Notes: generated by a model not told the origin, from the sequence alone. DNA of 64,000 nt from HXMU1428-3 sp965215715 (GCA_965215715.1 OZ244129.1:2480001-2544000); one strand, 5' to 3'; counted from the first letter of the stretch, positions 27,272-35,646 are shown. Numbers and translations are program-made.

Positions 27272-28899
27272 TAATTATCGCTGACTTGTTCTCTTAATTT
27301 GAATTTTTGGATTTTTCCGGTTGAGGTTTTTGGCAGCTCACCAAACACAACGCGAGTTGGGCATTTATAACGGGCCATATTTGCACGGCAGAATTCAATT
27401 AATTCTTCCTGTGTTGTTTCAGCCCCGTCGCGCAGTTCAATAAAGGCGCATGGGGTTTCGCCCCATTTTTCATGGGGCATGCCAACAACAGCGGCAGCGC
27501 CAACGCTTTCATGCTTAAATAAAGTGTTTTCCACCTCGATAGAGGAGATGTTTTCCCCCCCAGAGATGATCACATCTTTTGAGCGGTCTTTGAGCTGAAT
27601 GTACCCATCTTCATGCAGCACGCCCAGGTCGCCTGAATGGAACCAACCGCCAGCAAAGGCCTTATCTGTCGCCTCAGGGTTTTTCAAATAGCCCTTCATC
27701 ACGCAATTGCCGCGGAACATCACCTCGCCCATGGTTTCTCCGTCATTGGGCACTTGCGTCATGGTTTCTGGATCCATCACAGTTAGGCCTTCAAGCCCGG
27801 GATAGCGCACACCTTGGCGGGCTTGTTTTTTCGTGCGCTCATCTGCTGGCAGATCGTCCCATTCGTCTTTCCATGAATTAACAACACCGGGGCCGAACAC
27901 TTCGGTTAGGCCATAAACATGCACCACTTTAAAGCCGGCCTCTGTCATGGCTTTGAGCACCGCTTCTGGCGGCGGAGCGGCAGAGGCGATGAAGGTCACT
28001 TGGTGATCAAAGGCTTGGCGTTCATCATCTGTTGCATTGAGCAGCGTGGACATAACAATGGGCGCGCCGCACAGGTGGGTGACTTTTTCCTTCGCTATCG
28101 CTTCAAAGATCGGCTTGGGGCGCACCCAGCGCAAGCACACATGGGTGCCAGCGGCGGCCGCGATCGTCCAAGGAAAACACCAGCCATTGCAGTGGAACAT
28201 TGGCAGCGTCCATAAATACACCGGATGGGTGCCAAGGCCTGCTGTCATATTGTTCGTGTAACACATAATCGCCGCACCGCGATGGTGATAGACCACACCT
28301 TTGGGATTGCCTGTGGTGCCCGAGGTGTAGTTTAGCGAAATGGCATTCCATTCATCTTCAGGGAATTGCCAGTCAAAATCTAAGTCGCCATCTTTGATAA
28401 AGTCTTCATACTCAATATCGCTTAAGCGCTCCCCGTCCAGTTCAAATTCGGGGTCAACATAATCAACGACCAGTGGCGTTACATTGCATTTTTCTAGCGC
28501 CGCCTTGATGGTGCTTGAGAATTCCAAATCCGTGATCAGCAGCTTGCTCTCGCCATGGTCCATTTGAAAGGCGATGGTGTCCGCATCCAGCCTGGTGTTC
28601 ATCGTATGTAGGATTGCCCCTGACATGGGCACAGCCATATGCACTTCCAGCATCGCCGGTGTGTTGGACAACATCACAGACACCGTATCGCCCGGGCCCA
28701 GCCCCAACTTGTTCAGTTTGCTGGCCAATTTCACACAGCGCTCATAATAGGTTTTGTAGCTCACACGCTGGTTTTGGTGGATGATGGCGATGTGATCTGG
28801 ATAAACCGCTGCGGTCCGTTTGAAAAACGACAACGGGGTAAGTTGTTGATAGTTAGCCGGATTTTTATCCAAATTTTGATTGAAGATGTTCTGCGTCAT
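27271..28899 (-). CDS. Acyl-CoA synthetase (AMP-forming)
   Basis: 542 aa. The ATP/AMP signature is NYTSGTTGNPKG (residues 190-201), followed by the adenylate motif YGLTEVFGP, the hinge FHSGDLGVLHEDGYIQLKDR and the catalytic C-terminal Lys in KTSTGKIQKF. The N-terminal LSFFKRTAAVYPDHIAI and QMDHGESKLLIT segments put it among medium/short-chain acyl-CoA ligases (the group that also holds DmdB and plant acyl-activating enzymes). It activates a carboxylate to acyl-CoA in the cytosol; the nearby PHA genes suggest feeding of storage or beta-oxidation, but the substrate is not certain. Its 5' leader contains inverted-repeat copy C and its stop touches the tandem palindrome array. Confidence 0.92.
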   Translation of the reverse strand: MTQNIFNQNLDKNPANYQQLTPLSFFKRTAAVYPDHIAIIHQNQRVSYKTYYERCVKLASKLNKLGLGPGDTVSVMLSNTPAMLEVHMAVPMSGAILHTMNTRLDADTIAFQMDHGESKLLITDLEFSSTIKAALEKCNVTPLVVDYVDPEFELDGERLSDIEYEDFIKDGDLDFDWQFPEDEWNAISLNYTSGTTGNPKGVVYHHRGAAIMCYTNNMTAGLGTHPVYLWTLPMFHCNGWCFPWTIAAAAGTHVCLRWVRPKPIFEAIAKEKVTHLCGAPIVMSTLLNATDDERQAFDHQVTFIASAAPPPEAVLKAMTEAGFKVVHVYGLTEVFGPGVVNSWKDEWDDLPADERTKKQARQGVRYPGLEGLTVMDPETMTQVPNDGETMGEVMFRGNCVMKGYLKNPEATDKAFAGGWFHSGDLGVLHEDGYIQLKDRSKDVIISGGENISSIEVENTLFKHESVGAAAVVGMPHEKWGETPCAFIELRDGAETTQEELIEFCRANMARYKCPTRVVFGELPKTSTGKIQKFKLREQVSDN

Positions 28900-28914
28900 T
28901 TTGTTGCTCTTTTC

Positions 28915-29095
28915 AAAGGCGGGTGCCTGCCTTAATTTCCCTGGTTAGACTTTGGCATTTTTTAATCCCATGTCAAGGGTCCTCTTAGTGGCGCTTTGGA
29001 TGACCACTAGCAACTGCGCGAAGCGCTCCGCGCTCTTGACATGGGATTAAAAAATGCAAAAATCTCACCATGGGAATTCAGGCATTGTCTCGTCA
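28915..29095. repeat. Long inverted-repeat element, copy C
   Basis: About 170 bp between the acyl-CoA synthetase start (minus) and yjbQ (plus). Arms of about 54 nt from 28924 pair with sequence up to 29084; the inner 23 bp (28955-28977 with 29035-29057, ending CCCATGTCAAG) are perfectly complementary. The centre contains GTGGCGCTTTGGATG, as in copy A and in the same orientation. The left arm begins 25 nt upstream of the synthetase start codon. Confidence 0.85.
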
Positions 29096-29158
29096 CCTTT
29101 TTATTCGATTTCTTACTGAGATTCACTAGGCCATTCGTCAAACCTTTTAGGAGCTTTT

Positions 29159-29602
29159 ATGGGACAAAATTTTGTGCAAGACCACACTTTACTCAGCTTT
29201 GACACCACCCCCAAAAGCTTTTTGCTGATCACAGACAACGTCACCCACTGGCTGGAAAGCATTGGCGCGCAGCTGGGCACGGTCACTGTGTTTGTTCAAC
29301 ACACCTCTTGTTCGCTCACCATTCAAGAAGATGCCGACCCCACCGCGCGGCAAGACCTACGCGATGCGCTGGCCGAACTGGCCCCGCAAGACCGCCCCTA
29401 TCGCCACCATATGGAAGGGCCAGACGATATGCCCGGCCATATTAAATCCATGCTCACCGACACATCGCTCACCATTCCCGTCATTGATGGCAAATTAGAC
29501 AAAGGCATGTGGCAAGGCATCTACCTTTTGGAGCACCGCGACAAACCCCACACCCGCAAAGTCCGCCTCCTCTTCCAGGGGTCGATAATCGACGCTATGT
29601 AG
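29159..29602 (+). CDS. yjbQ: YjbQ family protein (UPF0047)
   Basis: 147 aa, full length. Family motifs are clear: VFVQHTSCSLTIQEDADP, the HHMEGPDDMPGHIKSML segment and GTWQGIYL-type GMWQGIYLLEHR near the end. His and Glu/Asp residues in these motifs form the conserved putative metal/active site. The E. coli member has weak thiamine-phosphate synthase activity; the physiological role is unsettled. AGGAG precedes the ATG. It is divergent from the acyl-CoA synthetase, and repeats begin directly after its stop. Confidence 0.95.
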   Translation: MGQNFVQDHTLLSFDTTPKSFLLITDNVTHWLESIGAQLGTVTVFVQHTSCSLTIQEDADPTARQDLRDALAELAPQDRPYRHHMEGPDDMPGHIKSMLTDTSLTIPVIDGKLDKGMWQGIYLLEHRDKPHTRKVRLLFQGSIIDAM

Positions 29603-29656
29603 GGGGAGCGTGGCGTTGGATTGGGGTGCTGGCAAAAGGAACCCTACCCCCTCCCC

Positions 29657-29814
29657 CGTCATCCCGGGCTTGACCCGGGATCCATGGCGTCTCGCTCTGT
29701 GCTTGCCCTTTTGCTGTGCGTTCACCTTCATCACCCAAGGCGTGAAACATCGTGCCCCTCTCCTGCTCACGGGATGCGGAGAGGTGGATCCCGGGTGGAG
29801 CCCGGGATGACGAG
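29657..29814. repeat. GTCATCCCGGG hairpin repeat, solo unit
   Basis: Begins with CGTCATCCCGGGCTTGACCC and continues GGGATCCA, then about 90 bp including a TTGCCCTTTTGCTGTGCG stretch, and ends with the inverted partner GGATCCCGGG...CCCGGGATGACG. Each end is a hairpin, and the two ends are also inverted copies of each other. Related short palindromes of this sequence are widespread in alphaproteobacterial genomes. Confidence 0.85.
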
Positions 29815-30069
29815 AGGGGCGGGCCTATTTTCGGCGGCGTAAGCGGGCGCACCATCTGCAAAGAAGCCGGCACCGGTGGCATTGGCGGCGACACCATCGA
29901 AAATGATGACAAGGGCAGCACCGGGGACATTCAGGGCAAGCTTCAGCTGCCTCTTTCGTATCAGTGATTGACCCCATCGCTACAACCATCAAAAGTGAGT
30001 TAAACATCTCATCCATGCGACGGCTCGACCTCCCTTATGGCATTCAGTGTCGATAATCGACGCTATTTA

Positions 30070-30118
30070 GAGCGCTCTGTCTTATACTGGGTACCGGTTC
30101 ACAGAAAAAAGGAACGCT
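30070..30118. repeat. Degenerate AAAACCGG palindrome
   Basis: On the minus strand this reads AGCGTTCC, T-run, GAACCGGTACCC, then AGAGCGCT. It keeps the arms and central CCGG of the units in the 26951-27271 array, but most of the inner pairing is lost. Decayed, oppositely oriented copy. Confidence 0.5.
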
Positions 30119-30229
30119 AAAACAAAATTCTAGCGCATTTCATTGAATTCATCAAAAGAGGAGTGTTCTAGGGGGCCTGGCCTTAGATTGGAGAGCTGGC
30201 AAGACATCCCTCCCCTCTCCACTCTCCAC

Positions 30230-30943
30230 CGTCATCCCGGGCTTGACCCGGGATCCACTGTGTCACGCTTTGTGTTGCCCTTTTGCTGTGTGCTCACCTT
30301 CACAGCCTGAGACGTGAACCGTCGTGCCCCCTCCCCCGCTCATGGGATGCGGAGAGGTGGATCCTGAAGCAAGTTCAGGATGACGGTGGATGGAGGACGG
30401 GCCCCAGCCCCCTCCGTCATCCCGGGCTTGACCCGGGATCCACAGCGTCACGCACTGCGCTTGCCCTTTTGCTGTGCGCTCACCTTCACAGCCTGAGACA
30501 TGAACCATCGTACCTCCTCCCCCGCTCACGGGATGCGGAGAGGTGGATCCTAAATCAAGTTCAGGATGACGGTGGATGGAGGACGGGCCCCAGCCCCCTC
30601 CGTCATCCCGGGCTTGACCCGGGATCCACAGCGTCACGCACTGCGCTTGCCCTTTTGCTGTGCGCTCACCTTCACAGCCTGAGACGTGAACCATCGTACC
30701 TCCTCCCCCGCTCACGGGATGCGGAGAGGTGGATCCTGAAGCAAGTTCAGGATGACGGTGGATGGAAGACACGTACCAACACCCTCCGTCATCCCGGGCT
30801 TGACCCGGGATCCACAGCGTCACGCTCTGTGCTTGCCCTTTTGCTGTGCACTCACCTTCACAGCCTGAGACGTGAACCGTCGTGCCCCCTCCTCCGCTCA
30901 CGGGATGTGGAGAGGTGGATCCCGGGTCAAGCCCGGGATGACG
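30230..30943. repeat. Tandem array of GTCATCCCGGG hairpin repeats (four units)
   Basis: Units begin at 30230, 30415, 30601 and 30787, with a period of 185-186 bp. Each starts with CGTCATCCCGGGCTTGACCC/GGGATCCA and ends with GGATCC(T/C)...CAGGATGACG or CCCGGGATGACG. The right half of the first three units has drifted (GGATCCTGAAGCAAGTTCAGGATGAC is still an inverted repeat, given here only by its ends), while the last unit keeps the canonical right end. Because 186 is divisible by three, long reading frames run through the array on both strands; these look spurious. Confidence 0.9.
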
Positions 30944-30999
30944 AGGGGGGAAAGCTTGCACTGTTTGCCCTATTGACGGGAGAGGGCGGGCTGCTTTTA

Positions 31000-32931
31000 A
31001 TGAACAGGCCCCTTGCAACCGACCCAAAGGCCCCCGCCATGACCAAGCCGCGTGAGATTGACCCACAAACTGAAAAGCATATTGAGCGGTTTTTAGCTGG
31101 CCAAGAGGTGTGGAATGAATGGGCGCGGGATATGCTAGCGCGCAAGGAAAAACTGGTTGAGAAGGGCAAGTGGCCAGTTGGTTTTGGATTTGACGATCAA
31201 TACAATTTACGGCATCGAAGTGATAATCCTGAGGTGCAAGTATGGCTAGATGAATCTCATATTAATTTTTCTAGTCTAGAACTTAACGGATATAAAAATT
31301 TTGATATTGATGAGCCATCAAGTCATGAAGATCTTAGTCCAATAAGCATCAAACAGAAAATACAGAAACTTTTCTATAACGGGTTAATAATTGATTTAGC
31401 TAATTTTATTTTTCCTGAAGAAGTTAATTTCAATAACACAATTTTTAAAGATAAAGTTGACTTCTCTAAAGCCGAAATCAAAGAACAAGCGACCTTCCAA
31501 GGTGCAAGTTTAGAGCAAGGTGCTAAATTCTATAAAACCATATTCAATGATTTAAGTTATTTTGGTAATGCTCAGTTTAAGGGTGATGTAAACTTTGATC
31601 GAGCATGGTTTCGAGATATATCTTATTTCAATGAAACTCGATTTAAAAATTCATCAAGTTTCTGTCAAATTGAATTTGAAAAATGTGCTAACTTTTCTAA
31701 ATCTCGCTTTACTGGAGAAACTATTTTTAGTGCAGCTCAATTTAGAGCAGATGCCATATTTTCCGGGGCAATCTTTAAAGGGGAACCTGACTTTGAAAAC
31801 GCAGTCTTCCTGGGTATAAGTGATTTTAAAAAAGTTATATTTAAAGAAAAAGCTAATTTTCGAGATGCGACCTTCATTGGAACAGCCGATTTTCAAGAAG
31901 CTGTATTTTTAAAAGGGGCTGACTTTAGGGGGGCCAGCTTTAATGGAGAGGCTTTCTTTCATGCTGTTGATTTTTTCAAAACAACAAATTTTTCTCAGGC
32001 CCGGTTTAATCATGTAGCTGATTTTGAAGCCATTGAGGTAAAACGTGCCTTTAGTCTGGCTGATGCTCAATTTTTAAACCAAGTGCCCAATTATAGCCAA
32101 GCTCATTTTGCCGAAAGCCCGCGGCTTGATCATGTGGAGGTGCGGCCTTTTATAAAAAAGAAGTCACCTTTTTCTTGGCACCGCTATTTTTGGCAAGAAA
32201 GATTTTTATCTTATTTTAAGCGAGGTTTTCATAGAACCTTTTTTCAAAACCCTCTTAATAGTTGGCGGCGATTTTCTAATTTTGATCGCAATCCAAATGA
32301 TGAAGCCTATTACCGCGCCTTAAAACGTCTGGCCATTCAATCTCACGATCATGAAAATGAGATGGAGTTTTTTGCTGGTGAATTGCGATCACGGCGGCAC
32401 CTTAAGGATTTTGCCAGCCCTCATAAAGGCTTGGCAAGTGCCCTGCGCTATTGGGCGGGTGTTCTTTATGAGGTTACATCAGATTTTGGCCGCTCCCTCT
32501 GGCGGCCAGCGGCGTGGTGGGGGGCAACGTTTGCTTTGTTTGCCAGCCTTTATTTTGCCAATGCCAACCCTTCTGCGCTGGAAAAATGCCGTGAGGCCAA
32601 AGTCCTCACCCCGTTTGCGGCGGCCAACACCATTGCAGCGAAACATTCACTGCCCTTTTTCACTATGGACAGAACAGAGAAATTAAAGCGTTCCTATGGT
32701 TGCCTTTATGGCGCGGCCCCGCTTTATCATGCCAGCTATTATGACCAGCAAAACACCGGCCAGCCCAAAGCTCACAGCACGCCCAAAACCCCTTTAGCGA
32801 CGCGCCGGCTTCACATGGCCCCTTCTGTGCCTGGATGGGTGACGTTTTTGGGGGTTGGGAACATGGTGTTGAGCTTGATCTTTATATTCTTGTTGCTGCT
32901 GGCTATTCGTAACCAGTTCCGCATAAAATAA
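31000..32931 (+). CDS. Membrane-anchored pentapeptide-repeat protein (paralogue 2)
   Basis: About 643 aa from the ATG at 31000 (GGAGAGGGCGGG upstream); ATG 31039 is an alternative. The open frame continues upstream to 30283, but those 239 codons translate the hairpin array and are not matched in the paralogue. Layout equals the protein at 18196-20025: N-terminal IERFLAGQEVWNEWARDML...KGKWPV, about 40 pentapeptide-type turns (FSGAIFKGEPDFENAVF), linker DEAYYRALKRLAIQSHDHENE...ELRSRRHLKD, then SDFGRSLWRPAAWW with a transmembrane helix and a final C-terminal helix. The pentapeptide part is noticeably more AT-rich than its flanks. Probably an inner-membrane protein with a beta-helix domain; function unknown. 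Confidence 0.82.
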   Translation: MNRPLATDPKAPAMTKPREIDPQTEKHIERFLAGQEVWNEWARDMLARKEKLVEKGKWPVGFGFDDQYNLRHRSDNPEVQVWLDESHINFSSLELNGYKNFDIDEPSSHEDLSPISIKQKIQKLFYNGLIIDLANFIFPEEVNFNNTIFKDKVDFSKAEIKEQATFQGASLEQGAKFYKTIFNDLSYFGNAQFKGDVNFDRAWFRDISYFNETRFKNSSSFCQIEFEKCANFSKSRFTGETIFSAAQFRADAIFSGAIFKGEPDFENAVFLGISDFKKVIFKEKANFRDATFIGTADFQEAVFLKGADFRGASFNGEAFFHAVDFFKTTNFSQARFNHVADFEAIEVKRAFSLADAQFLNQVPNYSQAHFAESPRLDHVEVRPFIKKKSPFSWHRYFWQERFLSYFKRGFHRTFFQNPLNSWRRFSNFDRNPNDEAYYRALKRLAIQSHDHENEMEFFAGELRSRRHLKDFASPHKGLASALRYWAGVLYEVTSDFGRSLWRPAAWWGATFALFASLYFANANPSALEKCREAKVLTPFAAANTIAAKHSLPFFTMDRTEKLKRSYGCLYGAAPLYHASYYDQQNTGQPKAHSTPKTPLATRRLHMAPSVPGWVTFLGVGNMVLSLIFIFLLLLAIRNQFRIK

Positions 32932-32950
32932 GGAACGAATAGTTTTCTCT

Positions 32951-33079
32951 GTCTCACGGGCTATTTTTTCGCTGAAGTAGCGAAAAGCCCTCCGACAGGG
33001 CGGCGCTAAGCGCCGGGCGCATCGCTGCGCCATGTCCGTGCTCTGAAGAAGAGCACTCCCTTCTTCGAGATGGAACGTG
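32951..33079. repeat. Five-hairpin repeat element, copy 2
   Basis: Directly after the second pentapeptide gene. It matches 17407-17534 over its whole length. The second hairpin reads GGCGCTAAGCGCC here against GACGCTAAGCGTC there, a paired A-T to G-C change, and the first hairpin gains an extra pair (CGCT...AGCG). The other hairpins are GCGCATCGCTGCGC and GTGCTCTGAAGAAGAGCAC. Confidence 0.82.
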
Positions 33080-33118
33080 TGAAGGCATATTTTCTAAAGC
33101 CATCAAAAAGCAGGCGCT

Positions 33119-33472
33119 CTACATCTGCTTTTTCAAAACATATTGCACAGAGGAGACGTCTTGTGGTGCCGCCTTTGCGTTGGCAAAGTCATACTCAATG
33201 CGCTCAACGATTAGCGTGGCGGGCTTGCCGTTTTTATGGGTGTAGCCGTGAATGCCCTCATAAAGCAGCCGGGTTTGGCCGGTTGCTGAGGTCACGCTTA
33301 GGCATTTTTGCAACCCATGTGCGCCTTGGCAGTTCACCTTTTCTGGTGCCACGATCATCGTCATTTTCTTCTTCGACTTTATCGGAACCCCTGGAAACGG
33401 GTTCTTAGTCTCTATAGCGTGCGCTTGCGCGCCGATTAATACACTCAGTAAAACAGCTAATATAAATTTCAT
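33119..33472 (-). CDS. Small exported protein, DUF4377-like
   Basis: 117 aa from the ATG at 33472, giving a compact signal peptide (MKFILAVLLSVLIGAQAHA); a start five codons upstream (33487) is possible. The mature part (VAPEKVNCQGAHGLQKCLSV, then LYEGIHGYTHKNGKPATLIVER) resembles DUF4377, with two cysteines likely to form a disulfide. Exported; function unknown. It lies 35 nt downstream of tlyA in the same direction. Confidence 0.65.
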   Translation of the reverse strand: MKFILAVLLSVLIGAQAHAIETKNPFPGVPIKSKKKMTMIVAPEKVNCQGAHGLQKCLSVTSATGQTRLLYEGIHGYTHKNGKPATLIVERIEYDFANAKAAPQDVSSVQYVLKKQM

Positions 33473-33521
33473 TGTAATTCTTTGCATTTAAAGTGTGCCT
33501 TTGCGCCCTAAACCGCACTTA

Positions 33522-34289
33522 TTATTCATCTTCTTTTCCAACACAAATGAGCGTTTCCCGATTGCCTGCATGGCCCGCTATGGGGGAAGGGGTGGTGCCG
33601 ATAACATGCCACTTTGGCTGGTTCTCGAACCATTTGACAATGCGGGCAATTGCCTCATCTGACAAGGCCTGATCGCGCACAACGCCCTTTTTATTCAGGT
33701 CTTTTTTGCTGACCTCAAATTGTGGTTTTATCAGGGCAATCAGCCAACTGCCAGGGGGCAAAATCTTCATCGGCGCCTCTATTACCTTAATCAGTGAAAT
33801 AAAGCTGGCATCACAGGTTAAAATGGTGGGTAGCGGGGCAAAATCTTGACCTCTCAAACTGCGCGCATCGCGCCCTTCCAAGTTGGTGACGCGCTCATCT
33901 TTTACCAAGCTTTCATGCAATTGGTCGTGGCCCACATCCACCGCATAAACATGGGCCGCGCCTGCTTTGAGCAAAATTTGCGTGAAACCACCGGTTGACG
34001 CGCCAACATCAAGCGCGGTGCGACCTTTCACATCAACGGAGAATGTTTTCAACCCATGTTCCAGTTTGGCCGCTGAGCGTGAGACATAGTCTGGCGTTGA
34101 GGGCGAAAGTGTAATGGTGGCGGTTGGTGCCCAGCTTTGCCCGGCTTTGGTCACCTGCTCGCCATCGACATAAACATAGCCCTGATTGATCAAATCGCGC
34201 GCCTTAGAGCGGGTGGGGGCCAGGTTTTTGGCAACCATCAATAGGTCTAGGCGCTGTTTTTCAGGCTTTAGGATAGGGGATTTGGTCAT
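33522..34289 (-). CDS. tlyA: TlyA family rRNA methyltransferase/hemolysin-like protein
   Basis: 255 aa. An N-terminal S4 RNA-binding domain (QRLDLLMVAKNLAPTRSKARDLINQGYVYV, given as a domain at about 12-70) is followed by an FtsJ-like Rossmann methyltransferase with SAM motif ALDVGASTGGFTQILL and a conserved VTCDASFISL-type strand (ILTCDASFISL). TlyA proteins 2'-O-methylate 16S/23S rRNA cytidines in some bacteria. In many alphaproteobacteria the gene sits with dxs and xseB; neither is present here. Confidence 0.92.
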   Translation of the reverse strand: MTKSPILKPEKQRLDLLMVAKNLAPTRSKARDLINQGYVYVDGEQVTKAGQSWAPTATITLSPSTPDYVSRSAAKLEHGLKTFSVDVKGRTALDVGASTGGFTQILLKAGAAHVYAVDVGHDQLHESLVKDERVTNLEGRDARSLRGQDFAPLPTILTCDASFISLIKVIEAPMKILPPGSWLIALIKPQFEVSKKDLNKKGVVRDQALSDEAIARIVKWFENQPKWHVIGTTPSPIAGHAGNRETLICVGKEDE

Positions 34290-34664
34290 GATTTGTTATG
34301 GGTCAGCTGTTCCGCCTCTTTCATGAAAACAGTCCCTTTTATTTGAGTGTTTTATGAGATTATCGGGTTGATCTTTATACTTTATGAACCATTTTCTTAT
34401 GTTTGTTGAGACGCTTATTGTGCAGCCTCTTATTTAGCTGTATGATTTTCATGTAACTCATTGTTTTATATGTACTATTTATGATAATTCTATGAGAAAC
34501 AAATGAAGAAGAAGATGAATTACTATTCTATCTCTTCTCCGATGAAATACTTCTTACCCCTGAAAAATACCTACTCACCCTTGCTCCCCTTTTTTGGGGA
34601 GCTTTTTTATGGTGGCTTAGGCGATAACTTAAATTAAACTTGGAATGGTTTAATATCAGGATGA
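34290..34664. other. tlyA-xerC intergenic region, possible small RNA
   Basis: 375 bp divergent region. A strong intrinsic terminator at 34583-34608 (plus strand) is not preceded by any annotated gene. The AT-rich stretch 34430-34580 upstream contains AAGAAGAAGATGAAT and TCTCTTCTCC, which can pair. A short plus-strand transcript ending at the terminator is possible. A 44-codon frame from 34503 reads through the terminator and is unlikely to be real. Confidence 0.35.
34583..34608 (+). terminator. Orphan rho-independent terminator
   Basis: GCTCCCC/GGGGAGC stem of 7 bp with a T6 loop, followed by TTTTTT. It lies 57 nt upstream of the xerC start, in the xerC direction, so it either ends a small transcript or attenuates xerC. 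Confidence 0.85.
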
Positions 34665-35639
34665 ATGATTCGTGTGGGAGATTTTGTGCTGAAACAGTTT
34701 GACAATTGGCCTGTTGATGAGGAACTGCAAGCAGCGCTTGAGGGGTGGTATGCGCATCTTGGTGATGAGCGCAATTTGGCTGACAAAACGCTGGAAAGCT
34801 ATTGCCGGGACCTGCGCCAATTATTGGGCTTTTTTCATCGGCGCACCAACCAGCCGCTTGCCCTTGCTGACCTGCCCCCTTTAGAAGCACGGGACTTTCG
34901 GGCTTTTCTGGCCTTTCGCCGCGAAAAGGGTGCCTCTGACAGGTCCGTGGCGCGCTCCCTTTCTGCCATTCGTATGTTTTTTAAATTTCTTGAGCATCGG
35001 TATGGGCTTTCCAATAAAGGATTGCTGTTGGTCTCTTCACCCAAGATTGCCCATGCGATCCCCAAACCCTTGCCGGTTGACAAAGCCATGGAAAGCTTGA
35101 GCACTAGTGAGACTGTGCGCGGCCTCAAGGCCAGTGACTGGATTGTTGAACGGGATGGGGCTGTGTTGCTTTTGCTTTACGGGGCAGGCTTGCGGATTTC
35201 TGAAGCTTTGGATTTAAAGCGGTATGAAGCGCCGATAAACGGGGTGGAGGTGTTAAACGTGTGCGGCAAAGGGGGCAAAGAGCGCCGGGTGCCGATTTTG
35301 CCAGTGATCTGTGAGGCGGTGGAAGGCTATATTGCCAGTTGCCCGCATCAGCTTGCCGATGAGGCGCCTTTGTTTCGCGGCGAGCGGGGCGGCAAACTTT
35401 CACCGCGGGTGATCCAATTGTTGATGGAGCGGGTGCGCGAGGCGCTTAAATTGCCCAGCACCGCCACACCGCATGCGCTGCGCCATTCTTTTGCAACACA
35501 CCTGTTAGGCTCTGGTGCTGATTTGCGGCAAATTCAAGAACTGCTTGGCCATGCAAGCCTTTCAACCACACAGATTTATACTGAGGTTGACCGGGAACAT
35601 TTGCTGTCTATTTACGATGCGGCCCATCCGCGCAGGTAA
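34665..35639 (+). CDS. xerC: Tyrosine recombinase XerC
   Basis: 324 aa. The N-terminal SAM-like core-binding domain (WYAHLGDERNLADKTLESY...DLRQLLGF) precedes the catalytic domain with Arg in GAGLRISEALDL, Lys in GKGGKERRVP, H-x-x-R in PHALRHSFATHLL, His in LLGHASLSTTQIYT and the Tyr nucleophile there. Size and the GADLRQIQELLGHASLSTTQ block fit XerC/XerD, which resolve chromosome dimers at dif. XerC is preferred over XerD from overall resemblance; XerD cannot be excluded. GTG 34686 behind GGGAG is an alternative start. Confidence 0.85.
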   Translation: MIRVGDFVLKQFDNWPVDEELQAALEGWYAHLGDERNLADKTLESYCRDLRQLLGFFHRRTNQPLALADLPPLEARDFRAFLAFRREKGASDRSVARSLSAIRMFFKFLEHRYGLSNKGLLLVSSPKIAHAIPKPLPVDKAMESLSTSETVRGLKASDWIVERDGAVLLLLYGAGLRISEALDLKRYEAPINGVEVLNVCGKGGKERRVPILPVICEAVEGYIASCPHQLADEAPLFRGERGGKLSPRVIQLLMERVREALKLPSTATPHALRHSFATHLLGSGADLRQIQELLGHASLSTTQIYTEVDREHLLSIYDAAHPRR

Positions 35640-35646
35640 GCTAGGC

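Larger units (their letters stand above)
29603..30999. other. Gene-free repeat-rich region
   Basis: About 1.4 kb between yjbQ and the second pentapeptide gene. It holds one solo and four tandem GTCATCCCGGG-type units, a degenerate AAAACCGG palindrome, and an 18-nt exact repeat (GTCGATAATCGACGCTAT) at 29581 and 30049. The repeats are listed separately. The stretch 29820-30048 is non-repetitive with mixed composition; frames on both strands are open for short distances, but none shows a family I recognise, so it may be gene debris. Confidence 0.6.

Noticed and set aside
26926..27297. Repetitive open frames (about 60-120 codons, three frames) and a possible CRISPR array
   Set aside because: They are translations of the tandem palindrome; units are contiguous without unique spacers and no cas genes are present.
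30283..30999. 239-codon N-terminal extension of the second pentapeptide protein
   Set aside because: It translates the 186-bp hairpin repeats, has no counterpart in the paralogue, and a ribosome-binding site precedes the ATG at 31000.
30263..31066. 267-codon open frame on the minus strand
   Set aside because: Same repeat array read on the opposite strand; its open frame follows from the period being divisible by three.
34503..34640. Possible 44-codon small gene
   Set aside because: It runs through a strong intrinsic terminator and lacks a ribosome-binding site.
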